Below are positions 1 to 7,934 of a stretch of DNA of 64,000 bases, in pieces. A program made the position numbers and the translations under genes. Within the stretch, counting starts at the first letter, position 1, and each line of letters opens with the position of its first letter. The notes under the pieces were generated by a model. That model was not told the DNA's origin, searched no databases, and saw only the letters and a list, made by a program, of their open reading frames with translations. Origin of the DNA: Nitrosopumilus zosterae (lineage in GTDB: Archaea; Thermoproteota; Nitrososphaeria; Nitrososphaerales; Nitrosopumilaceae); assembly GCF_025998175.1 (NCBI RefSeq), contig NZ_AP026695.1, positions 1,118,760 to 1,182,759 of the forward strand, in the 5' to 3' direction.

Positions 1-625
1 CTTCAAGTTCGTCAATCCTTTTTTTTATTTCACCCATTTTTGCAAGTGCAATTTCCAGTCTTCTATCTGCCTCATCAAGTTGTTTTACAGACTCTGTCTT
101 TTTTTCATCAAAATATGATAAACCAATTAAATCTTCAATGGTTTTCCTTTTTTCTTCTGATGTAAATTCAGAAATTCTGGTGACTGTTCCTTGTTGAACA
201 GCATTTAGTTGACCCAATCCAGCATTTGCCATATCCAGTAAATCAAGAATGTGACTTCGGTTTGTTTTCTTTTTATTAAGATAGTAGGTATTTTCTCCAC
301 TTTCATCCATTTCTCGGGTGATCTCAACCTGATCTGAATCAACCGGAATTTTTCGGTCGGTGTTATCAAAATGCACACTAGATCTGGCCATTTTTGGTCC
401 ACGACGATTTCCCTCAATATCATGAATTAAAGATCGTAATTTATCAACCCTCATTACTTTGGGCTTGTTTTCACCCATTGCAAAAATTATGGCATCCAAA
501 ATGTTGCTTTTACCAGAACCGTTTGGGCCAGAGATAGACACAAGTCCAGGTTCAAATTGAACAGTAGTATTCTTAAATCCAAATGATTTGAAACCAAAGA
601 TCTCGACTTTTTTTACATGAACCAA
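1..625 (-). CDS. smc: Chromosome segregation protein SMC, N-terminal part (runs off the left edge)
   Basis: SMC ATPases form the core of condensin-like complexes that compact and separate chromosomes. The reading frame starts at a TTG (625; a second TTG lies at 631) and reads VHVKKVEIFGFKSFGFKN, the usual start of archaeal SMC. The Walker A motif GPNGSGKSN lies near residues 33-41, followed by the N-terminal ATPase lobe (VQQGTVTRISEFTSEEKRK) and, at the window edge, the start of the first coiled coil (ADRRLEIALAKMGEIKKRIDELE). The remaining coiled coil, hinge and C-terminal lobe lie outside the window. The family assignment is firm; which of the two TTG codons is used is not settled. Confidence 0.95.
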   Translation of the reverse strand, partial: MVHVKKVEIFGFKSFGFKNTTVQFEPGLVSISGPNGSGKSNILDAIIFAMGENKPKVMRVDKLRSLIHDIEGNRRGPKMARSSVHFDNTDRKIPVDSDQVEITREMDESGENTYYLNKKKTNRSHILDLLDMANAGLGQLNAVQQGTVTRISEFTSEEKRKTIEDLIGLSYFDEKKTESVKQLDEADRRLEIALAKMGEIKKRIDELE

Positions 626-853
626 TGACAATAATCTTGTATTGCGTAGGATAATCGATGGTTAACAAGTTTAGTTGACATAATTGAGCAATTTTTCTTG
701 TTTTGTTATCATATTTTTCGTAATGGTACAGATCCAGGGTATTCATAATTAAAATACAATGAAACTAGGAAAATGACAAATTGTTTTGAGCACATTACAA
801 AGTCAAAAACCAAGATCAGGCACAAAAAGGATATGTTTTAAATTAAAAGTGGT

Positions 854-889
854 TTCAGGCTTAATCGAGTTTCCCCTTGAACGCCTGAA
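854..889. other. Hairpin in the smc upstream region
   Basis: TTCAGGC (854-860) pairs with GCCTGAA (883-889). Inside it TCGAG (865-869) pairs with CTTGA (876-880, one G-U pair), leaving a six-base loop (TTTCCC on the plus strand, GGGAAA on the minus strand). It could be part of a small RNA or of a leader transcribed towards smc. There is no clear T-run to call it a terminator. The pairing is seen; its function is unknown. Confidence 0.4.
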
Positions 890-1000
890 GCACACAAACG
901 ATAGGACGGTGATAAATTATCTACAACAAAATGGGAGATAACATCTTGTATGTATAGTAAAAACAGACAGAACTGTTCAAAAGGAATTTTATCTTTACCG

Positions 1001-1020
1001 TATAGATTGTTTGAAACAAA
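1001..1020 (+). repeat. 20-base direct repeat, copy 1
   Basis: TATAGATTGTTTGAAACAAA, identical to the copy at 1127-1146. The core TTGTTT-G-AAACAA is an inverted repeat around a single base, as in many dimeric-regulator operators. Read on the minus strand the copy ends in CAATCTATA, which resembles a TATA element. Confidence 0.7.
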
Positions 1021-1095
1021 TCATATCAACGGAGTTGTGATAAATCCTACGACTGAGCCGACCATGAATAGGAAGAGATTTTTTGGAAACACCAT
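1021..1095 (-). CDS. Possible 24-residue membrane peptide
   Basis: A minus-strand ATG at 1095 opens a 24-residue frame ending at a TGA at 1021-1023. It is almost entirely hydrophobic (VFPKNLFLFMVGSVVGFI) and would make one membrane segment. GGCAGGTG precedes the start at a ribosome-binding-site distance, and a repeat copy with a TATA-like sequence (CTATATTTTTT, read on the minus strand) lies about 32 bases upstream. The frame ends exactly at the edge of the other repeat copy. This is suggestive only; a peptide this short can occur by chance. Confidence 0.3.
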   Translation of the reverse strand: MVFPKNLFLFMVGSVVGFITTPLI

Positions 1096-1126
1096 GTTTC
1101 ACCTGCCCTTAAATTGGAATAAAAAA

Positions 1127-1146
1127 TATAGATTGTTTGAAACAAA
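1127..1146 (+). repeat. 20-base direct repeat, copy 2
   Basis: Second identical copy of TATAGATTGTTTGAAACAAA, 126 bases from the first. Its near-palindromic core suggests a protein-binding site. On the minus strand it would sit just upstream of the possible mini-gene at 1021-1095. Confidence 0.7.
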
Positions 1147-1239
1147 CAGATCATTTTTGTAAGGAATAAAGCATTATCAAAATTTTTCAAATTCAGTGAC
1201 AAGTCACCTATAATTACCGATGGGAAGATTCAAAAATTA

Positions 1240-1974
1240 ATGGTAAAATTAGGATTAATTCAGACTACATCGTACGAATCTAATCAGAAAGGAATAGCAC
1301 AAGTTTCAAAGACTATTAAAAAATTAGGTCAAAAAGAGACAAAAATAGTATGCCTACCAGAACAATGGCTAAAGAACAACATTATCAAGGATTTCGATTC
1401 AGAGTTTTTAGAATTTAAGAAAATCGCAAGAGACTTTTCAATGACTATTATTCCAGGAGCGTTTTATGAGATTAGAAAAAACACCTCAATAATTGCTCCA
1501 GTTATTGGTCCCGAGGGCGAATTTATAGGAAGGCAAGAAAAAATTCATCCTTTTGATTATGAGCGCGATAGCGTGAAACCTGGGAATGAGGCTAAAATTT
1601 TTAAAACATCTTGTAAGTTCGGAATAATTATTTGCTATGACATGGTATTTCCCAACGTTGCAAATGTTCTTGCAAAAAAGGGAGCTCAAGTATTATTTTC
1701 TCCAAGCAGAATTGTTCGAAGAGGGATCGCACCTTGGGAAATGTATGTTCAGGTCAGAGCGCTAGAAAATAGAATCCCAATTTTAGCTGCAAATGTGGAG
1801 AATCAAAGGTTTGGAGGAAACAGCATCATTGTGGATTTAACAGAAGATAATAAAGTAGTCACAACAAAAATCATTAAATTAAAAGGAGCAAGTGAAAAAA
1901 GCAAAGAATTCATTCTTGAAAAATATGAGAAAAGTAGAAAAAGCAGATTTGCAGATTCAAATAAATTTCAATAA
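1240..1974 (+). CDS. Carbon-nitrogen hydrolase (nitrilase superfamily amidase)
   Basis: A 244-residue cytoplasmic enzyme expected to hydrolyse a C-N bond in an amide or carbamoyl compound; the substrate cannot be read from sequence. The Glu-Lys-Cys triad of the family is in place: Glu41 (CLPEQW), Lys101 (GRQEKIHPFDYERD) and Cys132 (FGIIICYDMVFP). The later VRALENRIPILAANV segment is also typical. Its length fits the single-domain members of the family. The ATG start follows a short inverted repeat (1196-1207). The gene ends one base before the stop codon of the convergent inositol-phosphate synthase gene. Confidence 0.9.
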   Translation: MVKLGLIQTTSYESNQKGIAQVSKTIKKLGQKETKIVCLPEQWLKNNIIKDFDSEFLEFKKIARDFSMTIIPGAFYEIRKNTSIIAPVIGPEGEFIGRQEKIHPFDYERDSVKPGNEAKIFKTSCKFGIIICYDMVFPNVANVLAKKGAQVLFSPSRIVRRGIAPWEMYVQVRALENRIPILAANVENQRFGGNSIIVDLTEDNKVVTTKIIKLKGASEKSKEFILEKYEKSRKSRFADSNKFQ

Positions 1975-3069
1975 TTAATTACCGGCAACAAACTTTTCAC
2001 ATTCAGCTTTTGCTTTTACATCAGAAGTTTGTTCTATTGGATGTTTCATCAGATAAGCACTAGCAGGTTTAATTGGACCGCCAACACCCCTATCAAGAGC
2101 AATCCTTGCCAATCGAATTGCATCAATTACAATCCCTGCAGAGTTTGCTTTGTCATCAACCTCTAAACGAACTTCCATGTTATAAGGAATGTTTGCCCAT
2201 TGGCGACCTTCAATTCTCATAAACATCAATTTGGTATTTCCTAAGAAAGGAATAAAATCAGAAGGACCGACGTAGATTTGATCATCATCTAGTCTGTCTT
2301 TAAGCTGGCTTTGAACACTTTCTGTTTTAGAAATTCTCTTGGAAGCTAATCGATCTTGTTCTTTCATGTTTAGAAAATCAGTGTTACCGCCCACATTGAT
2401 TTGGTAGGTTTTTTCGATTTTAGTTCCTCTATCACTACATAATTTTGCTAACGTTCTATGTACAATAGTTGCACCAACCTGTCCTTTGATATCATCACCA
2501 ATGCAAGGAATGTTTTTTTCTTCAAACTTTTTGGCCCATTTCTCATCAGATGCGATAAATGATGGAATGCAATTAACAAAAGCAGTGCCAGTATCAAGAC
2601 AGATTTGAGCCCAAAATTCAGTTACTTTGTCTGAGCCAACAGGCAGATAAGATACAATAATTTCAACACCAGTATCTTTTATTATTTTTTTTACTTCATC
2701 AGCAATTTGTTCAGGAGTTTTGTCACTTTGAATAGGTTTAATTCTATTTTCCACCCATAACCCTACACCATCCAAAATTGGGCTTTCATGAACTTTAGCG
2801 TCGGTTTTTGGCATTTCGTCTCTAGGAATCCAATCAACCATGTTCGGATATTCGTAAATTGCCTCATTGAGTAATTTGCCAACTTTGTTTTCCCCAACAT
2901 CAAATCCGCAAACAAAGTCAATGTCATGTATCCCATATCCTGCTAATTTATCGTGAATGATTCCTGTAACTTCTTGAGAGGGGTTTCTACGGTAATATTC
3001 TATACCTTGAATTAATCCAGCAAAACAATTACCAATACCTACCAAACCAACTTTAATCCTATCAGCCAT
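1975..3069 (-). CDS. ino1: Inositol-3-phosphate synthase
   Basis: Converts glucose 6-phosphate to 1L-myo-inositol 1-phosphate with NAD, the first step towards inositol phospholipids or inositol-based solutes. The 364-residue protein has the short archaeal/actinobacterial form. It has an N-terminal Rossmann motif (VGLVGIGNCFAGLIQG), the conserved segments YLPVGSD and NCIPSFIAS, GDDIKGQVGATIVHR, and the family signature GGNTDFLNM followed by K-rich catalytic segments. The gene is monocistronic and faces the amidase gene tail to tail. The assignment is firm. Confidence 0.95.
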   Translation of the reverse strand: MADRIKVGLVGIGNCFAGLIQGIEYYRRNPSQEVTGIIHDKLAGYGIHDIDFVCGFDVGENKVGKLLNEAIYEYPNMVDWIPRDEMPKTDAKVHESPILDGVGLWVENRIKPIQSDKTPEQIADEVKKIIKDTGVEIIVSYLPVGSDKVTEFWAQICLDTGTAFVNCIPSFIASDEKWAKKFEEKNIPCIGDDIKGQVGATIVHRTLAKLCSDRGTKIEKTYQINVGGNTDFLNMKEQDRLASKRISKTESVQSQLKDRLDDDQIYVGPSDFIPFLGNTKLMFMRIEGRQWANIPYNMEVRLEVDDKANSAGIVIDAIRLARIALDRGVGGPIKPASAYLMKHPIEQTSDVKAKAECEKFVAGN

Positions 3070-3171
3070 TTGAAGACTGGTGTTATTGGACTTGTTTAAA
3101 GTTTTCTTAGAGCATACAGAAAATGTTTCAGTTAAGGCAGAATTTTATACTCGCCATCGACGAATAAAATC

Positions 3172-4113
3172 ATGATAGAACCTGGACGTCCGGTTAAAGA
3201 CATTGAAATTGATTCAGACACATCAATAGAAAATATTTTTGAAGAGTTGTCTCAATCAGGAGGATTTGAATCAGTAAATCTTTCAGACGGATTAGAGATT
3301 TTAACTGAGATGATTTCAGATAAACAATGTCTAAGATTTGTTTCATTTGTAGGAGCTGTTGTTTCAACTGGATTAAGAGGAATAATCAAAAATATGATCA
3401 AGAACAAATGGTTCGATGTTGCAATTACCACTTGTGGTGCATTAGATCATGATATTGCAAGGCATTTTTCACACTACAAAGAAGGTTCATTTACAATGGA
3501 CGATATGGAATTGTCAAACCAAAATATTCACAGATTAGGAAATGTACTTGTTCCAATGGACAGTTATGGTCCACTTATTGAAGAAAAGATGCAGGGATTT
3601 TTAGAAGAAGAATATCAAAAGGGAGTCAAAGAGATGACCACTGCAGAAATTTGTAAAATGATCGGAAAGCATCTTGGAGAAGATTCATTTCTTTATTGGG
3701 CACACAAAAACAATGTAAGCGTAGTAGTTCCTGGAATTATGGATGGAGCAGTAGGCAGCCAAATTTGGCTTTTTGCACAAAAACATAGTGATTTTAAACT
3801 AAACATGACAGGTGATGCAGATTTACTTTCAGGATTCATTTTCAAAGCTGAAAAATCAGGCGCATTTATGATTGGAGGAGGAATTTCTAAACATCATACA
3901 TTGTGGTGGAATCAATATAGAGAAGGATTAGATTATGCATTTTACATTACAACTGCACAAGAATTTGATGGAAGTCTTAGTGGTGCACTAGTAAGAGAAG
4001 CAATCTCATGGGGAAAAGTCACACAAAAAGCTAGACAGTCAACGCTACATGCAGAAGTTACAACAATTCTGCCGTTTATTTATGCGGCACTAATTAAAAA
4101 ATTACAAAAATAG
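3172..4113 (+). CDS. dys: Deoxyhypusine synthase
   Basis: Transfers the aminobutyl group of spermidine to one lysine of aIF5A, the first step of hypusine formation. The 313-residue protein has the NAD-binding family pattern (FVGAVVSTGLRGII, TTCGALDHDIARH, VVPGIMDGAVGSQ). The catalytic lysine Lys240 sits in the glycine-rich GGGISKHH motif, followed by the conserved WWNQ. It is divergently arranged with ino1, and the PAC2 gene follows after about 50 bases. aIF5A itself is not in the window. Confidence 0.95.
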   Translation: MIEPGRPVKDIEIDSDTSIENIFEELSQSGGFESVNLSDGLEILTEMISDKQCLRFVSFVGAVVSTGLRGIIKNMIKNKWFDVAITTCGALDHDIARHFSHYKEGSFTMDDMELSNQNIHRLGNVLVPMDSYGPLIEEKMQGFLEEEYQKGVKEMTTAEICKMIGKHLGEDSFLYWAHKNNVSVVVPGIMDGAVGSQIWLFAQKHSDFKLNMTGDADLLSGFIFKAEKSGAFMIGGGISKHHTLWWNQYREGLDYAFYITTAQEFDGSLSGALVREAISWGKVTQKARQSTLHAEVTTILPFIYAALIKKLQK

Positions 4114-4162
4114 ATCACAAGTTAGACAAAAGATATTATCTGATTAGGACAAACAGAAACCA

Positions 4163-4876
4163 TTGCTTCCTGAAATAAAAATTAGAGAGATCATACCAAT
4201 AAATCTAGAAGGAGGATACCTTATTGATGGGTTCCCATCTGTCGGGTTTAGTAGTGCAATAGCTTCGGAATCAATGATAAACACATCAAATTTTGAATTA
4301 GCAGGCACAATAGATTCAGAAAGTTTTCCACCAATCAGCATAATAAAAAATAAAATTCCAAATTTTCCAACCAGAATTTTTGTAAATGAAAGTTTGAAAG
4401 TTGGGATATTTTTATCGTATTTCACTCTTGAGGAATCTCTGCACAGAGTTACTGCTAATGCAATGTTAGAGTGGGCAAAAAAACACAAAATTGAATTAAT
4501 TGTAAGCAGTGTTGCAATAAAAAATCCAAAAGGGAATGAAGAGATGATTGGAATTGGGAGCACAGAATCGGCCAGAGAGAAAATCAAAGATGCAGGTTTG
4601 AAAGTATTAGAACACGGAACAGTTCCAGGGATTCCAGGAATCTTGTTAAATGAAGGAAGTATGAAAAAACAAGATGTCATTGTAATAATTTTTCACACTG
4701 ATGGACAAGGCCCAGACTTTAAATCAAGTGCAAATCTTTGCTTGGCAATGTCAAAATTAATTCCCGGAGCTTCATGCAATATTCCATCATTGCAAAAAGA
4801 AGCAGAAAAAGCAGAGGAAATGATTAAAGAGGCACAAGAAGAATCGAAACATCTGAAAGATTACATGTACAGATAA
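4163..4876 (+). CDS. PAC2 family protein (proteasome assembly chaperone-like)
   Basis: A 237-residue protein of the PAC2/PbaA-PbaB family, whose studied members assist assembly of the 20S proteasome or bind its core. The fold is suggested by an N-terminal GGYLIDGFPSVGFSSAIA, a central cytoplasmic alpha/beta region, and the family motif HGTVPGIPGILLNEG. It ends in a Glu/Lys-rich helix (KEAEKAEEMIKEAQEESK). The start is a TTG (LPEIKIREIIPI). A second, divergent PAC2 protein is at 60794-61519, so the two may form a hetero-complex. That pairing is inference. Confidence 0.85.
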   Translation: MLPEIKIREIIPINLEGGYLIDGFPSVGFSSAIASESMINTSNFELAGTIDSESFPPISIIKNKIPNFPTRIFVNESLKVGIFLSYFTLEESLHRVTANAMLEWAKKHKIELIVSSVAIKNPKGNEEMIGIGSTESAREKIKDAGLKVLEHGTVPGIPGILLNEGSMKKQDVIVIIFHTDGQGPDFKSSANLCLAMSKLIPGASCNIPSLQKEAEKAEEMIKEAQEESKHLKDYMYR

Positions 4877-4926
4877 AAATTCAATTATGTTTATTTTGTT
4901 ATCCATATGATTGCAATTACAAGAGA

Positions 4927-5547
4927 ATGGAACAGTTTTTTGAATTTGCACTATCAGTAATTGTCATTTCAGCATCAGGAGTAATGGCACCAGGTCCACT
5001 TTTTGCAGCCAATGTATCTTATGGATTAAGAGAAGGTGCAAGATCAGGAATCAAGATGGCAGTTGGTCACACAATTGTTGAATTTCCGCTAATTGTTTTA
5101 TTGGGAGTTGGAGTATTCTCATTTGAGATTTTTCCAGAATTTAGAACAATAATCTCTATTTTAGGTGCCATCACGCTTTTTGTGTTTGCAATTATTCAGA
5201 TTAAGACAGTTTTTACAAGAAAAGAAATTGCAAAAATAAAAACAAAACAAGGACCGTTAATCACAGGGATTTTACTTAGTGCATTAAATCCATTTTTTAT
5301 TATTTGGTGGTTTACAATCGGTTTCAAATTAATATCAGATGCAATGTTGATATGGGCATTTGCAGGAATTCTCATTTTATTTGCATTGCATATTTGGATG
5401 GATTTTGCATGGCTTGGGGCGATTTCATTTTTTACATCAAAGAGTTCAAAAATTTTATCGAACCGAAATTACAAAATGCTAATGATTAGCCTAAGTGCAG
5501 CATTAATTTATTTTGGAATATCTTTTTTATCAGATATAGTATTTTAA
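4927..5547 (+). CDS. LysE family membrane exporter
   Basis: A 206-residue integral membrane protein with about six hydrophobic helices. It begins with the LysE/RhtB signature region (SGVMAPGPLFAANVSYGLREGARSG; substrate entry loop with Gly and Pro). Members export amino acids or related small compounds; the substrate here is unknown. The segment LSALNPFFIIWW matches the second conserved motif of the family. The gene ends four bases into the stop region of the convergent small gene at 5544. Confidence 0.85.
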   Translation: MEQFFEFALSVIVISASGVMAPGPLFAANVSYGLREGARSGIKMAVGHTIVEFPLIVLLGVGVFSFEIFPEFRTIISILGAITLFVFAIIQIKTVFTRKEIAKIKTKQGPLITGILLSALNPFFIIWWFTIGFKLISDAMLIWAFAGILILFALHIWMDFAWLGAISFFTSKSSKILSNRNYKMLMISLSAALIYFGISFLSDIVF

Positions 5548-5801
5548 CCACAATCTAAAATTTCAATTTTAGGTTCACATGAATCATTAAAAAGATTAAT
5601 CTTTTCAACAATCATTTCACATATTTCAGGATCTAGAGATTTTTCAAATGTGTTAATTTCATTTAAAATTTGCATGTGTTTAATACCACAGGAATTGCCA
5701 GATAAACTAAAAAGCACCATCATAAATAAAATTATGAACAAGATTAGAATGATCTTTTTTAAACTAATTTTTTGAAATATCAATTTCCATAGTGGAAACA
5801 T
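5544..5801 (-). CDS. Small single-pass membrane or exported protein, unknown function
   Basis: About 85 residues: a short positively charged N-terminus, one strong hydrophobic segment ([17 protein letters not shown]), and a C-terminal domain of about 50 residues with four cysteines (NSCGIKH, PEICEMI, DSCEPKI, ILDCG) that could form disulfides outside the membrane. The start is uncertain: ATG at 5801 is used here. An upstream ATG at 5816 and a TTG at 5783 are also possible, and all overlap the 3' end of the Alba gene, so the two are probably co-transcribed. I do not recognise the family. Confidence 0.6.
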   Translation of the reverse strand: MFPLWKLIFQKISLKKIILILFIILFMMVLFSLSGNSCGIKHMQILNEINTFEKSLDPEICEMIVEKINLFNDSCEPKIEILDCG

Positions 5802-6468
5802 TACGTTGTTTTCCATCTTGAGAAGTAAGTGAATCAGATGAAATTCGTACGTCACTAATCACATAGCCTACTGAATCCATTCTTTTTACAATCATTTGGG
5901 ATACATCAACAGCTTGAGTTATTCTTTTTCCTCTAGCCTTAATTGTCACAGTAGGTCTTGTAGAAAGTTGAGTTAAAGTTGCTGAAACATATGTCATGAT
6001 AGGTTTGGTGCCAACAAAAATTACATCTCGTTCTTCTGGCGGATGATGTGTTTCAGAAGTTTTGTGTTGTGGTTCAGGTTCTGGTGCAGATAGTTGTGGT
6101 TCAGGTTCTGGTGCAGATAGTTGTGGTTCAGGTTCTGGTGCAGATAGTTGTGGTTCAGGTTCTGGTGCAGATAGTTGTGGTTCAGGTTCTGGTGCAGATA
6201 GTTGTGGTTCAGGTTCTGGTGTTGGTTCAGGTTCTGGTGCAGATAGTTGTGGTTCAGGTTCTGGTGTTGGTTCAGGTTCTGGTGTTGGTTCAGGTTCTGG
6301 TGTTGGTTCAGGTTCTGGTGTTGGTTCAGGTTCTGGTGTTGGTTCAGGTTCTGGTGTTGGTTCAGGTTCTGGTGTTGGTTCAGGTTCTGGTGTTGGTTCA
6401 GATTTAGTTCTGGTGTCGAATTCAGATAAAATGTCTTCTGCATCTTTTGATTTTTTAGAGTTGCTCAA
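5764..6468 (-). CDS. Alba chromatin protein with a long Pro-Glu repeat tail
   Basis: The C-terminal ~90 residues match the Alba DNA/RNA-binding fold: [21 protein letters not shown] (the GTKP lysine corresponds to the DNA-contacting Lys of Sso10b), [15 protein letters not shown], and [18 protein letters not shown]. Alba dimers coat archaeal DNA and RNA. The unusual part is the N-terminal ~135 residues: a short Ser/Lys/Asp-rich head followed by about nine TPEPEP units and six QLSAPEPEP units. This gives a stiff, strongly acidic, proline-rich tail instead of the usual ~90-residue single domain. The repeat is in frame throughout, so the protein is probably made as written. Confidence 0.85.
   Translation of the reverse strand: MSNSKKSKDAEDILSEFDTRTKSEPTPEPEPTPEPEPTPEPEPTPEPEPTPEPEPTPEPEPTPEPEPTPEPEPQLSAPEPEPTPEPEPQLSAPEPEPQLSAPEPEPQLSAPEPEPQLSAPEPEPQLSAPEPEPQHKTSETHHPPEERDVIFVGTKPIMTYVSATLTQLSTRPTVTIKARGKRITQAVDVSQMIVKRMDSVGYVISDVRISSDSLTSQDGKQRNVSTMEIDISKN
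6068..6400 (-). repeat. In-frame tandem repeat (18- and 27-base units) in the Alba gene
   Basis: Two related unit lengths alternate in one block: about nine 18-base units coding TPEPEP and six 27-base units coding QLSAPEPEP. The units are nearly identical at the DNA level, which points to recent expansion by slippage or unequal recombination, and copy number probably varies between strains. All unit lengths are multiples of three. Confidence 0.9.
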
Positions 6469-6508
6469 TTTTGAATTCCTGTTATATGAAAACTTTCTCC
6501 GGCGTTTA

Positions 6509-6757
6509 TTAATTTTTCAGGTTTTGCCCATCAAGATAGTCTTCAAGTATTTTTTCTAATTGATCTTCGTTACTAGCCTTTCTTATTTTTTCAACCAAAT
6601 CCTCATGTTCAATTTCATAGCAGTTTAACACGTCTTGAGAATCTTTGAAAACCAGCATTGCCTTATTTTTAAAAATACAATGATATAGTTTTTCTTTTTC
6701 CATTTTTTCGGGTTTTAGATTAATGCCATTTTCATCAGCAGAGACGGGGTAATCCAT
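6509..6757 (-). CDS. Small acidic protein, unknown function
   Basis: An 82-residue soluble protein starting [11 protein letters not shown], with no signal peptide. A beta-rich first half ([17 protein letters not shown]) is followed by an acidic helical second half ([24 protein letters not shown]). Codon use and length look genuine. It lies between the Alba gene and dinB, possibly in one transcript with Alba (40-base gap). I do not recognise the family. Confidence 0.65.
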   Translation of the reverse strand: MDYPVSADENGINLKPEKMEKEKLYHCIFKNKAMLVFKDSQDVLNCYEIEHEDLVEKIRKASNEDQLEKILEDYLDGQNLKN

Positions 6758-6830
6758 AAAAATTATGAAACATAATCAGTATTTAGATGAATGCACAATA
6801 TAGTAATAATCAGAACAATATCTAAAAGCA

Positions 6831-7925
6831 TTGGAAACAAGAGTGGTTTTCCACATAGATTTTGATTATTTTTATGCTCAATGTGAAGAGACACGATCAC
6901 CCGAATTAAAAACAAAACCAGTTTGTGTTTGTGTTTTTTCAGACAGAGGAGGAGACAGTGGTGCAATAGCTACAGCAAATTATGCTGCAAGAAAATATGG
7001 AGTTAAATCAGGAATGCCGATTTCGTTTGCAAAAAAAAGACTGGAAGGTAGAAATGATGCAGTATTTCTGCCGGTAGATTTTGATTTCTATTCAGAAATT
7101 TCTGAAAAAGCAATGAAGATTATGAAATTCAATGCAGATATCTTTGAATATGTTGGAAGAGATGAGGCCTACTTGGACGTAACAAAAAGAGTGGAAGGAG
7201 ATTTTAAGAAAGCAAGTCATCTTGCGCAACAAATTAAAAATTCCATTCGAGAAAAAATTAAACTTAGTTGCTCAATAGGAATTTCATCCAACAAGTTGAT
7301 TTCAAAAATTGCATCAGATTATCGAAAACCAGATGGTCTTACAGTTGTAACTCCAGACAACATGAATGAGTTTTTAAATCCTTTAAAAATCAGAGTAATT
7401 CCAGGAATAGGGAAAAAAACTGAAGAAAGATTCAGTGAAATGGGTTTGGAAACGATACAAGACTTGAAAAAACTAGATGTTTTTACATTGAATAAAGAAT
7501 TTGGAAGAAAGAATGGTGCTTACATCTACAATGCAGTAAGAGGAACGTATAACGAACCAGTCAAAGAAAGAGAAGCAAGCATACAGTACAGTAAAATTTC
7601 AACATTAAAAAAAGACTCAAAAGATTATCAATTTCTATCTGAAAACATTATCGATTTATGCAAAGAGGTACACGGCATACTATTGAAAAATAATCGAATG
7701 TTCAAATCAGTAGGAATTCATCTAATTCAATCAGATTTATCAAGTAAATCAAGATCAAGAATGTTGAAAAATCCAACTTCAAGTCTTGAAGAATTGCAAA
7801 AAAATGCTGACCAATTACTAAGAGAAGCATTAGAAAACCAAACCATCACAATCAGAAGATTAGGTGTGAAAGTTACCGAGCTTTCAGAAGTCCAAGGACA
7901 AAGCAGCATTACAAATTATTTTTAA
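6831..7925 (+). CDS. dinB: DNA polymerase IV (Y-family translesion polymerase)
   Basis: Copies damaged templates with low fidelity. The 364-residue protein has the Y-family palm motifs: FHIDFDYFYAQCEE (first metal-binding Asp and the steric-gate region), YVGRDEAYLDVT (catalytic Asp-Glu) and SIGISSNKLISKIASD. These are followed by helix-hairpin-helix RVIPGIGKKTEERF in the thumb and a little-finger domain. The C-terminus QSSITNYF is a clear PCNA-interacting (PIP) box. It is close in length to Sulfolobus Dpo4. The gene is monocistronic. Confidence 0.95.
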   Translation: METRVVFHIDFDYFYAQCEETRSPELKTKPVCVCVFSDRGGDSGAIATANYAARKYGVKSGMPISFAKKRLEGRNDAVFLPVDFDFYSEISEKAMKIMKFNADIFEYVGRDEAYLDVTKRVEGDFKKASHLAQQIKNSIREKIKLSCSIGISSNKLISKIASDYRKPDGLTVVTPDNMNEFLNPLKIRVIPGIGKKTEERFSEMGLETIQDLKKLDVFTLNKEFGRKNGAYIYNAVRGTYNEPVKEREASIQYSKISTLKKDSKDYQFLSENIIDLCKEVHGILLKNNRMFKSVGIHLIQSDLSSKSRSRMLKNPTSSLEELQKNADQLLREALENQTITIRRLGVKVTELSEVQGQSSITNYF

Positions 7926-7934
7926 ATAGAGATA

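Larger units (their letters stand above)
626..1239. other. Long intergenic region upstream of smc and the amidase gene
   Basis: This 614-base stretch lies between divergently transcribed smc (minus) and the nitrilase-family gene (plus). It holds a two-part hairpin at 854-889, a 20-base direct repeat at 1001-1020 and 1127-1146, a possible 24-codon minus-strand ORF between the two repeats, and a small inverted repeat GTGAC-AA-GTCAC at 1196-1207, just before the amidase gene. I see no tRNA, rRNA or longer convincing gene. The gene density elsewhere makes this an unusually long gap. Confidence 0.6.

Noticed and set aside
950-1162. 70-codon plus-strand frame containing the repeat YRLFETN twice
   Set aside because: The repeated peptide only reflects the 20-base DNA repeat (126 bases apart, a multiple of three). 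Composition is not protein-like.
6068-6400. CRISPR-like array
   Set aside because: Units are contiguous, have no unique spacers and are all multiples of three inside a coding frame. The block at 38615-38804 was rejected for the same reason.
6062-6559. Long Gly-Ser-rich frame antisense to the Alba repeat
   Set aside because: Shadow of the Pro-Glu tandem repeat on the other strand; all frames through the repeat are open.
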